A stretch of 64,000 nucleotides of DNA from JAICKN01 sp036489565 (lineage in GTDB: Bacteria > Acidobacteriota > Terriglobia > Terriglobales > Acidobacteriaceae), in the NCBI GenBank assembly GCA_036489565.1, contig DASXFN010000083.1:1-64000 (forward strand), in the 5' to 3' direction. This document shows positions 41,847 through 49,380 of this stretch, one piece after another. Below the pieces are notes generated by a model. That model was given only the letters and a program-made list of their open reading frames with translations. It had not been told where the DNA came from and searched no databases. Positions within the stretch are counted from its first letter, which is position 1. Every line of letters starts with the position of its first letter. Position numbers and translations under genes: made by a program.

Positions 41847-44432
41847 GTGCCTACCAAACGCCCCATTCTCCGTTATCTCATTCTGGCGTTCCTGCTTGTT
41901 ATTACCGTTGCGTACGAAGGCGCTTATTGGCGGACTATGCTGCGGCTCAGGCATTTTGATTTTCCAACCGTTGCCATGAAGGCGGCAAGCAATGAGCTGG
42001 ACGCAAAAAACTCCGGCAGGCAAACCGGCCTGCAAACCGGCGACCGGCTGCTTGCCATCAACGGAGTTCCCTACCGCGGAGAAGCCACGCTGTACTCCGC
42101 TTATAACCATGCCAGCGTGGGCATTCCGATCATACTGGAGGTGGAATCGAAGGGAACCATACACACCGTCGCACTGCCCGTGAAACTTGCTCATGCAAGC
42201 TTTTGGGAGAACGTTGCGACCGCAATTCTGAATTTCCTGTTGCCGGCGTTGTGCCTGTTGTTGGGTTTCTGGGTAGTGGCAGTGCGCCCGCACGACTTCC
42301 TGGCATGGCTTCTGCTCGCCCTCATGATGACCATTCCGCAATTATTCGAAAACTATATCGTCCAGGGATGGCCTGCGGGTTGGCGGGAAATCGCCATGGT
42401 TTATCACGCGAGCTTGGGCTTCATGTTTACCATCACTATGTTCTTTTTCGGCCGCTACTTCCCTGAACCATTTCCTCCGGAGCGCGTTTGGGACAAGGTT
42501 TGGAGAGTTATGCAATGGATCCTGGTTGCTCCATATGCGGTTTTGCAAACTCTCGCGATCATTGTCTCTGTGGGCGAACTGGACCACTATCAGGCGGTCG
42601 CGCCCCTAACCCGCTACCTTTCCAATCCATTTATCCGAATAATCCCCTTCATACTGATCGGCACTTTCTTCGCTGCGATCTTTATGAAGTACAGCATCAG
42701 CAAATCCGCAGATGTAAAACGCAGGCTGCGGATTTTGTATTGGGGCGCCACCGTTGCCTGGACGCCTGCCTTTTTTATTGCCGTCTATGCCTCATTCCTC
42801 GGGCAGACAAACATGGATCGAGTGGTACCCGAATGGGCTGTCATCATTGGCTTTTCTCTTCTCAACCTTTTTCCGCTCACTCTGGCATATGTGATCGTGG
42901 TCCAAAAGGCCATGGATGTGCGCGTGGTGCTGCGGCAGGGTTTGCAGTACGCCTTTGCTACCTCAGGAGTGCGCGTTATCCAGATGATCGCGGTAATTAT
43001 GCTGGTAGTGGCTGCGGTCGGGTTTCTAGGCGACTCCGGCCACAGCCAGGTGCTGAAGATCGGCGCCATGCTGATTGGCATTGCGATCATGGCCAGCATC
43101 GGAAGGGTTTCTCATAACCTCCGAGTGCGAATTGATAAACGATTTTTCCGCGAAGCCTATAACGCCGAACAGGTACTCACCGAGCTTAGCGAGCAGGTAC
43201 GCTCCATGGTTGAGCCAAAATCATTGCTGCAAACCGTGGCTTCGCGGATTGCGGAAACGCTGCATGTCCCGCGGATCGCCGTCTTGTTGGGTAATGAGAT
43301 CTACCGGCCAGCTTATGCTCTTGGCGAAGGAGATGTTTCCAGCGTTGAATTTTCGCGCACCACGGGGACCATAAAAGTTTTGCAGCGGGAAAAAGCACCG
43401 GCCATGGTTTACCCGAAAGACCGCGATTCGTGGATATATCGCGAGTCCGATGTAAGCGAAAAAGAGCGCAATGATCTGTCCCGGCTTGAGTCCGAACTAT
43501 TGTTGCCGCTCGCCGTGCGTGACAAGTTGTTGGGTTTTATCTCTCTCGGAGCAAAACGTTCCGAAGAACCCTACACGGGAACCGATGTCCGCCTGCTGAA
43601 GTCGGTGGCCGCGCAAACCGGTTTGGCATTGGAAAATGCCGACTTGATGCGGACGGTGGCGGAGGAAGTCGCGCAGCGCGAGCGCCTGAATCGCGAAGTT
43701 GAAATCGCCCGCGAAGTGCAGGAGCGCTTATTTCCGCAGAAGCTTCCGCCCATTGCGGGGCTCGACTATGCCGGGTATTGCCGTCCAGCCTTGGGAGTCG
43801 GCGGCGACTACTATGATTTTCTCGCACTGCCACAGGGCCACTTAGGCGTGGCCATCGGCGATGTTTCCGGCAAAGGCATCGCTGCAGCTTTGATGATGGC
43901 CAGCCTGCAGGCTTCTTTGCGCGGAGAAGCCACGCGCGGGTCTGAGAATCTGGCGGTCGCGATTAGCAACATCAATCGGCTGGTATATGAAGCATCCTCG
44001 GAAAATCGTTATGCGACGTTCTTTTACGGGCAATACGATCCAACGACGCGCAAATTCGATTACGTGAACGCTGGACACAATCCGCCGATGATTTTTCACT
44101 GCGCCGGTCAAGAAAATGACAAGAATGCAAAAGTTGCCAGACTCGAGGTTGGCGGAACTGTCGTAGGATTACTCGAAAGTTTTGCCTATGAGCAAGGTTC
44201 AGTCTCACTGCAAACAGGTGACACTCTCGTTGCTTTTACAGACGGCATCAGCGAGGCCATGAACTCAACCGATGAAGAATGGGGCGAAGAGCGCATGATC
44301 GCGGCCATCCAGCGATGCGACGGCATGAGTGCGAATCAATTGATGCAGCAGATTTTCGTTGGCGCCGATAAATTTGTTGCCGGAGCGAAACAGCACGACG
44401 ATATGACGGTCGTGATTCTGAGAGTTCTCTAA
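41847..44432 (+). CDS. PDZ / multi-pass membrane / GAF / SpoIIE-type phosphatase
   Basis: An 861-residue protein from GTG 41847. Order of parts: one membrane helix (about 8-27), a PDZ-like domain (about 45-115, LQTGDRLLAINGVPYRGEA), about nine membrane helices (115-415), a GAF-like domain (about 435-590, LSEQVRSMVEPKSLLQTVAS...) and a C-terminal PP2C-like SpoIIE/RsbU phosphatase (about 630-861: LDYAGYCRPALGVGGDYYDF, AIGDVSGKGIAAALMMASL, TLVAFTDGISEAMN). SpoIIE/RsbU domains dephosphorylate anti-anti-sigma factors of general stress systems. It likely senses a membrane or periplasmic signal; no sigma-factor partner is nearby. The membrane region resembles those of acidobacterial RsbU-type phosphatases. 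Confidence 0.9.
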   Translation: MPTKRPILRYLILAFLLVITVAYEGAYWRTMLRLRHFDFPTVAMKAASNELDAKNSGRQTGLQTGDRLLAINGVPYRGEATLYSAYNHASVGIPIILEVESKGTIHTVALPVKLAHASFWENVATAILNFLLPALCLLLGFWVVAVRPHDFLAWLLLALMMTIPQLFENYIVQGWPAGWREIAMVYHASLGFMFTITMFFFGRYFPEPFPPERVWDKVWRVMQWILVAPYAVLQTLAIIVSVGELDHYQAVAPLTRYLSNPFIRIIPFILIGTFFAAIFMKYSISKSADVKRRLRILYWGATVAWTPAFFIAVYASFLGQTNMDRVVPEWAVIIGFSLLNLFPLTLAYVIVVQKAMDVRVVLRQGLQYAFATSGVRVIQMIAVIMLVVAAVGFLGDSGHSQVLKIGAMLIGIAIMASIGRVSHNLRVRIDKRFFREAYNAEQVLTELSEQVRSMVEPKSLLQTVASRIAETLHVPRIAVLLGNEIYRPAYALGEGDVSSVEFSRTTGTIKVLQREKAPAMVYPKDRDSWIYRESDVSEKERNDLSRLESELLLPLAVRDKLLGFISLGAKRSEEPYTGTDVRLLKSVAAQTGLALENADLMRTVAEEVAQRERLNREVEIAREVQERLFPQKLPPIAGLDYAGYCRPALGVGGDYYDFLALPQGHLGVAIGDVSGKGIAAALMMASLQASLRGEATRGSENLAVAISNINRLVYEASSENRYATFFYGQYDPTTRKFDYVNAGHNPPMIFHCAGQENDKNAKVARLEVGGTVVGLLESFAYEQGSVSLQTGDTLVAFTDGISEAMNSTDEEWGEERMIAAIQRCDGMSANQLMQQIFVGADKFVAGAKQHDDMTVVILRVL

Positions 44433-44509
44433 AACGCCTGTCCCTCGGAAGCCCTTCTCTCTAGCTTTTCCCGCTCAATCCATGTCTCCCTAAGCGCCCC
44501 CTTAATTTG

Positions 44510-44580
44510 TCATCCCGACCGGAGCAGATCATCGCAAAGCGATGATCTGCGGAGTGGAGGGATCTTGTGTTTCAGGGAAG
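44510..44580. repeat. REP-like intergenic element with 12-base hairpin
   Basis: TGTCATCCCGACC begins near 44508 and is followed by GCAGATCATCGC (44524-44535) and GCGATGATCTGC (44539-44550), a perfect 12-base stem with a three-base loop, then GGAGTGGAGGGATCTTGTG. This shape is the same family as the TGTCAT...GGATC element at 19558. No T-run follows, so it is a repeat rather than a terminator. Confidence 0.55.
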
Positions 44581-44712
44581 CGCAGAAATGCCCCACCCAA
44601 GCCAAAAGCAAGCTTGAATCGCCGCCGGCCGCGCGGCTGCAAATATTAGTATGGATTGGAGTTAACTTTTGGCTGGAAAATGCCAATTTTAGGGTGTAGC
44701 TTCTCCTCAGAT

Positions 44713-45399
44713 ATGCGCACTCAGGTTCGCGTCGCGTCGCCCTGTTCAGCCGACTGGAACAAAATGGTGGGTGATGATCGTGTGCGCCACTGCGACTCCT
44801 GCAATCTCGACGTTTACAATTTCGCCGCGCTCACCGATCTTGAAGCCGAGCGTCTCATCGCAAATCGCCAAGATCGCCTGTGTGCACGGCTTTATCGCCG
44901 CGCGGATGGGACCGTCATTACCCAGAATTGCCCGGTAGGTTTTCGCGCCCGCGTTCGGAAGGTATCCAGGATCGCTGGTGCTGCGTTGTCGGCAGCAATG
45001 AGTGTAACTTTCGCGGGCGCTCAGATCTCCTCGCAGAATCAGCCGTCATCTATTCAAATGGAAAAAGGTAAAGCGGCGATTGCTCTGCATGTCTTGAATC
45101 AGTCCGGGGAAGCAGTAGAGGGCGCAATAGTCGTTCTCCGGAGCAAAAATTATCGAGGGGAATTTACAGGAAAAACCGATGCACAAGGCAACATTCGATT
45201 GTCCGCCTTGGCGGCAGGTGAATACGAACTATCGGTATCCAGCCCTGGGTTTGCAACTTTTTCCAACCCCGTGTTTGTGGATCAACACGGAACTCTCAAA
45301 GTAAATGCTGAACTACGTGTCGTCGCTGTAATCGGTGAAGTGGTACCCGTTCCAAGGCGAAACAATATTTTTCTGCGGTTCTACCACAAGGTTTTATAG
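44713..45399 (+). CDS. membrane protein with carboxypeptidase-regulatory-like domain
   Basis: 228 residues from ATG 44713; the frame opens at 44656 but without a good start. The N-terminal part has a Cys-rich motif (VRHCDSCNLDVYNF, CARLYRR) followed by one membrane helix (IAGAALSAAMSVTFAGA), and the C-terminal part is a CarboxypepD_reg-like beta-sandwich (AIALHVLNQSGEAVEGAIVVL, TGKTDAQGNIRLSALAAGEYELSVSS). Such domains occur on secreted and TonB-linked proteins. The cysteine motif may bind metal. Function unknown. Confidence 0.75.
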   Translation: MRTQVRVASPCSADWNKMVGDDRVRHCDSCNLDVYNFAALTDLEAERLIANRQDRLCARLYRRADGTVITQNCPVGFRARVRKVSRIAGAALSAAMSVTFAGAQISSQNQPSSIQMEKGKAAIALHVLNQSGEAVEGAIVVLRSKNYRGEFTGKTDAQGNIRLSALAAGEYELSVSSPGFATFSNPVFVDQHGTLKVNAELRVVAVIGEVVPVPRRNNIFLRFYHKVL

Positions 45400-45441
45400 A
45401 TCTCGCCAGGAAATTCCAGTCGGGCTGATGGCAGGCTGCGC

Positions 45442-45723
45442 CTAGCAGCTTCCGCCCGCAATCGAAGGCACAAGCAGTACTTCGTCGCCGTCCTGAAAAG
45501 CGTAGGAATTTCCGCCCAGGAAGCGGATGTCCTCTTCATTCACATAAACGTTAAGGAAACGGCGGATATGTCCGGCTTCATCGCGCAGGTGCGGCTTGAG
45601 ATCAGGGAACTTCTGGTCGAGCGCGGAGAACAATTCCTCCAGACACTTTGCCGAACATTCAAACTTTGCCGCGCCTTCAGTGTGGCGGCGCAATGCGGTA
45701 GGAATTAAAACGCTGATGCTCAA
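45442..45723 (-). CDS. MoaD/ThiS-family sulfur carrier with GG-SC tail
   Basis: 93 residues from TTG 45723, backed by GGAGG six bases upstream. It has the ubiquitin-like MoaD/ThiS fold (ISVLIPTALRRHTEG, FLNVYVNEEDIRFLGG, AFQDGDEVLLVPSIAGG). The functional di-glycine (90-91) is followed by two extra residues, Ser-Cys, so it would need C-terminal trimming before adenylation and thiocarboxylation, as in HcyS and QbsE systems. It is cotranscribed with the threonine-synthase-like gene (one-base gap) under a SAM riboswitch, which points to sulfur delivery for methionine or cysteine synthesis rather than molybdopterin. Confidence 0.85.
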   Translation of the reverse strand: MSISVLIPTALRRHTEGAAKFECSAKCLEELFSALDQKFPDLKPHLRDEAGHIRRFLNVYVNEEDIRFLGGNSYAFQDGDEVLLVPSIAGGSC

Positions 45724-45724
45724 A

Positions 45725-46996
45725 TTAAACCTCCACCACTTCAGGCACGTTTAGTGTTTTCTTTAAGTACGCTTCAAACTCCGCGAAGCGCGGCGAGATC
45801 GGCGCTTCCACTTCATATTTATCAACCAGCGCGTCGGTGGTCTTCAACCCGTTTCCAGTGATGCTGAGCACGGTCGTTTCATCGGGCGAAATGCGGCCCG
45901 ACTTCAACAGCTTGCGCGCGCAACCCACAGTCACGCCGCCAGCGGTTTCAGTAAAGATGCCTTCCGTCTCCGCGAGCAGTTGCATGGACTCCACCACTTC
46001 CGCGTCCGATACATCTTCCGACCAGCCGCCGCTCTTGGTGATGGTCCTGATCGCGTAATGTCCGTCGGCAGGATTGCCGATGGCCAGCGAACGCGCGATG
46101 GTCGAGGGTTTCTGCGGTTCAATGTCAGCGTTGCCCGCTTTTACCGCAGTAGAAATTGGCGAACAACCAGTAGCCTGCGCGCCGAAGAACTTCACCGGCT
46201 TCGCTTCCACCAAACCTAGAGTGACCAATTCATCAAACGATTTCTTGATCTTGGTAATCAACGACCCGCCCGCCATGGGGACCACAACGTTATCGGGTAA
46301 GCGCCAGCCGAGTTGTTCGGCGATTTCGTAGCCGTGCGTCTTCGAACCTTCCGCATAGTAGGGACGAAGATTCACGTTTACGAATCCCCAGTGATGCTCA
46401 TCGGCAATCTGCGAGCACAACCGATTCACCTGATCGTAGCTTCCTGAAATGCGAACCAGCTTAGCGCCAAAAACCTGCGTGCCCAGAATCTTTGCCGCTT
46501 CGAGGTCCGCGGGAACAAAAATCCATGCCTTGAACCCATTGCGCGCGGCATGGGCAGCCACCGCGTTCGCCAAATTTCCCGTCGAAGAGCAGGAGACAAT
46601 TTCAAATCCAAAAGCCTTTGCCTGCGCCAGAGCAACGGCTACTACACGATCTTTAAAGCTCAAAGTTGGCAGGCAGACGGCGTCATTCTTCAAATATAGA
46701 TTGTTGGACTTTACGCCGAGCTGTTTTGCAAGCTGCGGCGCGCTCACCAACGGCGTAAAACCCACGGGAAGGGAGGGCTGATAATTTTCAGGCAAAGGAA
46801 GCAGATCAGAATAACGCCACATGCTGGCGGGGCCTTTAGAAATTTTCTCGCGGCTAATGCGAGGGCGGATCGCCTCATAGTCGTAATAGACTTCGAGCGG
46901 CGAAAAGCACTCTTCGCAAATCGAGCGGGGCTGGTTTCCCCAACTCTTATTACACTCCCGGCAGCGCAATTCGTAATGCGGCATTGGCAAACTCAC
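45725..46996 (-). CDS. thrC: threonine-synthase-like PLP enzyme
   Basis: 423 residues. An N-terminal zinc-ribbon-like segment has Cys12, Cys15, Cys27 and Cys30; a fold-type II PLP domain follows with the Schiff-base lysine Lys115 in TLSFKDRVVAVALAQA, the phosphate-binding SCSSTGNLANAVAAHAA and a C-terminal TVLSITGNGLKTTDAL. Threonine synthase turns O-phosphohomoserine into threonine. However, this gene lies downstream of a SAM-I riboswitch and is coupled to a sulfur-carrier gene, so it may instead use a protein thiocarboxylate to make homocysteine. The annotation as ThrC is by family only. Confidence 0.9.
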   Translation of the reverse strand: MSLPMPHYELRCRECNKSWGNQPRSICEECFSPLEVYYDYEAIRPRISREKISKGPASMWRYSDLLPLPENYQPSLPVGFTPLVSAPQLAKQLGVKSNNLYLKNDAVCLPTLSFKDRVVAVALAQAKAFGFEIVSCSSTGNLANAVAAHAARNGFKAWIFVPADLEAAKILGTQVFGAKLVRISGSYDQVNRLCSQIADEHHWGFVNVNLRPYYAEGSKTHGYEIAEQLGWRLPDNVVVPMAGGSLITKIKKSFDELVTLGLVEAKPVKFFGAQATGCSPISTAVKAGNADIEPQKPSTIARSLAIGNPADGHYAIRTITKSGGWSEDVSDAEVVESMQLLAETEGIFTETAGGVTVGCARKLLKSGRISPDETTVLSITGNGLKTTDALVDKYEVEAPISPRFAEFEAYLKKTLNVPEVVEV

Positions 46997-47058
46997 TTTC
47001 CGGATTCCATGCCGCTGTGGACGAGCGAGACGCGTTTAAACGCCCCTAAAATACGAAA

Positions 47059-47081
47059 CCTCTTTCCCGAACGGAAAGAGG
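47059..47081 (-). terminator. riboswitch expression-platform hairpin
   Basis: CCTCTTTCC (47059-47067) and GGAAAGAGG (47073-47081) form a nine-base stem with a five-base loop, followed on the minus strand by TTTCGTATTTT. It sits between the SAM aptamer and the threonine-synthase-like gene and is the likely regulatory terminator. A second hairpin (CGAGATG 47092-47098 with CATCTCG 47113-47119) lies between them and may take part in switching. Confidence 0.6.
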
Positions 47082-47118
47082 AATGAGGAAACGAGATGCT
47101 GAAAATGCCTGTCATCTC

Positions 47119-47236
47119 GATCTCATGTTCCCCCACTGTTCCGGGCGAGAGTTGGCACCTGCGATAGAGATATATGATCTCGATCCGGTTGCCGTGGCGT
47201 CTTAGGGCTCGTCCCTCAGCCACTCTGCATGAAATC
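47119..47236 (-). ncRNA. SAM-I (S-box) riboswitch aptamer
   Basis: On the minus strand the region reads with S-box hallmarks: AGAGTGGCTGAGGGACGA then GCCCTAAGACGCCACGGC then AACCGG, and later AGGTGCCAACTC. A nine-base P1 helix closes it: GATTTCATG (47228-47236 on the plus strand reads CATGAAATC) with CATGAGATC (47119-47127). P2 (GTGGC/GCCAC) and the GAGAT/ATCTC arm of P3 are visible. It is 118 nucleotides long and lies upstream of the threonine-synthase-like/MoaD-like operon, with a terminator-like hairpin after it. Binding of S-adenosylmethionine should reduce expression. Confidence 0.88.
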
Positions 47237-47361
47237 CAAGGTCCACCCCGAAGGGCCAACCTGACATTCATGTTACAAACGAACGCTCAGGTTCGTCAAG
47301 AAGTTTGCCACGACGATGAGAAATGATGGAATCGGCCCGAACAAACATGCCGCTAGGTGTT

Positions 47362-47949
47362 TTACGCACGTATAGCTAAGTCTTCTGGTGTGTTGACATT
47401 ACGATACAGTCGCCGTTCCGGTCCGGCTAATACGTATTCCCTCAAATAGCTTTTCTCCAATAGTTCTTTCACCAAGGCTTGCAGAGATAGTTCCTCTTTC
47501 GCGAGCGCGGCTGCGGTCATCATTGCAATGGCGGCGGGATAAATCGCGCACAATGGCTCGCAAAAATCCCCGTTTCGGGGAATTACTCCCTGCCCAGGCG
47601 AGGCCAATTTCCGGAGACTCTGCAAATGCCGTGCGGTCATTTGCGGTAAGTCAATGGCCAGGGCAAGCAGATGCGTAGTCCGCAACTGATGGAGGACGGC
47701 GCTTAGTCCGCTCAATGGCCCGCGCGATGGCTGATCATCGAGCACAACTGTGATTTCTGGCGGGCACCAGGCCGGAGGAGTGCGGGCGGAAATCAAAATC
47801 TCTTCCGGAACCAATTCGCGCAGTGTTTCAAGCTGCCGCGACCAAAGCGGTTTTCCGTTGAGCGAAAGCAACGCCTTGTCTGTGCCCATGCGGCGGGATT
47901 CTCCCCCCGCAAAAAGGACTGCCGTCAAAGTGATGGTGTCGTCCCGCAT
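47362..47949 (-). CDS. mobA: molybdenum cofactor guanylyltransferase MobA
   Basis: 195 residues from ATG 47949; the frame opens further upstream inside narK but that is a shadow. The nucleotide-binding N-terminus is clear (AVLFAGGESRRMGTDKALLSLNGKPLW), and the rest (LDDQPSRGPLSGLSAVLHQL, ALAIDLPQMTARHLQSL, RLYRNVNTPEDLA) matches MobA. It attaches GMP to molybdopterin to form the bis-MGD cofactor that the nitrate reductase needs. It is separated from narK by only five bases. Confidence 0.93.
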   Translation of the reverse strand: MRDDTITLTAVLFAGGESRRMGTDKALLSLNGKPLWSRQLETLRELVPEEILISARTPPAWCPPEITVVLDDQPSRGPLSGLSAVLHQLRTTHLLALAIDLPQMTARHLQSLRKLASPGQGVIPRNGDFCEPLCAIYPAAIAMMTAAALAKEELSLQALVKELLEKSYLREYVLAGPERRLYRNVNTPEDLAIRA

Positions 47950-47954
47950 GGTCC

Positions 47955-49289
47955 TCAATCTGCCGACATAAGCGCCGCCACAGGCTCCGTGGTAACGCTT
48001 GCAGCCTTGGCTTCGCGAAAGCGCAACAATAATACGCAGAAGGCGGTGACCGCAACGATATTTCCCAGAATAAAGAACGCCGTCGCGCTGGAAATACTCT
48101 CTGACTTGAACAGCATAGCGGCCAGGACCGCTCCAAAATTGCCGCCCGCGCCCACAATGCCTGAGACGGACCCGATAGCGCGCGGCTGAATAAGAGGAAC
48201 AACCGCATAGGTCACTCCGCAGGCGACACATACTAGTATTCCAAAGAGAAAGAATGCGGCGATGGCTGGAGCCAGAAGCGTCATCCGTGAGAACAACACC
48301 ATAGCCAACCCTTCCGAAAGAATTGCGGCACCAAGCAGCAGAGAGCGCCCACGCAGGCCCCACCGGCCACCGGCCCAGTCGCCCATCATGCCGCCAAGCG
48401 CCCGCGCAAACAGGTTCATCATGCCGATTAGGCTGGCCAACAGGCCCGCCAGTTTCAGGGTCAGGTGGAAGGAGTCTTTAAAGTACAGCGCGGCGACGTT
48501 GTCCATGGTGATCTCAACTCCAAAGCAAGCGCCATATAACAGGAACAGCAGCCAGACGCGATAATCCGCGGCGGCTTCCCAGAAGGCCTGGCCGCCGGAT
48601 CTCGGCACGAAGGGACGGCCATCGGGCGTGTCCTCGGTGAAGAAGTAATAGGCAATCCCGGTAAGCAACATGAGCACGCCGGGTATGATCATCGCCAGCC
48701 GCCAGCTCATGAACTTGTCCACGCCGAGCCCGACAATGGCGCCAAACAGCAGCGGCATGAGCCATTGTGTGACGCCGCCGCCAAGATTTCCCCAGCCTGC
48801 GGTCATGGCATTGGCCGTGCCCACGATTCGCGAAGAGAACATGATGGACGTGTGATATTGCGTGATAACAAACGAAGCGCCAATCAGGCCGATGAGTAAC
48901 CGGAAAAGCAAGAACGAGTGATAGCTGTGGGAAAGGCCTATTCCCGCCACAGGGAAAGCGCCGAATAGCAGGAGTGCTGTGTACGTTCGCCGTGGGCCAA
49001 AGCGGTCGCACAACCAGCCAGTCAGGAAGCGCGCGAAAATTGTGATGGCGACAGAAGCGATTACAGTATTCCCAATTTGCCCCTTCGTCAGCTTTAGGTC
49101 ATCCCGCACGACGGCCATGAGCGGAGCGATTCCAAACCACGCCATGAAGCTCAGGAAGAAAGCGAACCATGACAGATGAAAGGCCCGCATGGGTGCGCTG
49201 CTGAAATCAAGCAAGCGAATGCGAGTTGCCTTGCCGTCGCTGGTGAGATTGAATTTGCGGGCGGATTTTCCATCAACTTGTGCGTTCAT
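47955..49289 (-). CDS. narK: nitrate/nitrite MFS transporter NarK
   Basis: A 444-residue, twelve-helix major facilitator of the nitrate/nitrite porter family: RAFHLSWFAFFLSFMAWFGIAPLMAVVRDDL at the start, the nitrate-signature segments GWGNLGGGVTQWLMPLLFG and GIVGAGGNFGAVLAAMLF, and a long cytosolic N-terminus. It imports nitrate for the reductase encoded upstream in the same operon. Confidence 0.94.
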   Translation of the reverse strand: MNAQVDGKSARKFNLTSDGKATRIRLLDFSSAPMRAFHLSWFAFFLSFMAWFGIAPLMAVVRDDLKLTKGQIGNTVIASVAITIFARFLTGWLCDRFGPRRTYTALLLFGAFPVAGIGLSHSYHSFLLFRLLIGLIGASFVITQYHTSIMFSSRIVGTANAMTAGWGNLGGGVTQWLMPLLFGAIVGLGVDKFMSWRLAMIIPGVLMLLTGIAYYFFTEDTPDGRPFVPRSGGQAFWEAAADYRVWLLFLLYGACFGVEITMDNVAALYFKDSFHLTLKLAGLLASLIGMMNLFARALGGMMGDWAGGRWGLRGRSLLLGAAILSEGLAMVLFSRMTLLAPAIAAFFLFGILVCVACGVTYAVVPLIQPRAIGSVSGIVGAGGNFGAVLAAMLFKSESISSATAFFILGNIVAVTAFCVLLLRFREAKAASVTTEPVAALMSAD

Positions 49290-49380
49290 ATCTTCTCCTC
49301 TTATTTAGGCGACAAACTTTTTGCGCGAATTCCTATTTCTGTACGCGCTCGAGTAAACGCCGCCAGCCGGTCAGGGTTCT

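Noticed and set aside
46993..47271. 92-codon minus-strand frame over the region upstream of the threonine-synthase-like gene
   Set aside because: It covers the SAM riboswitch and its hairpins; the RNA structure explains the sequence better than a protein.
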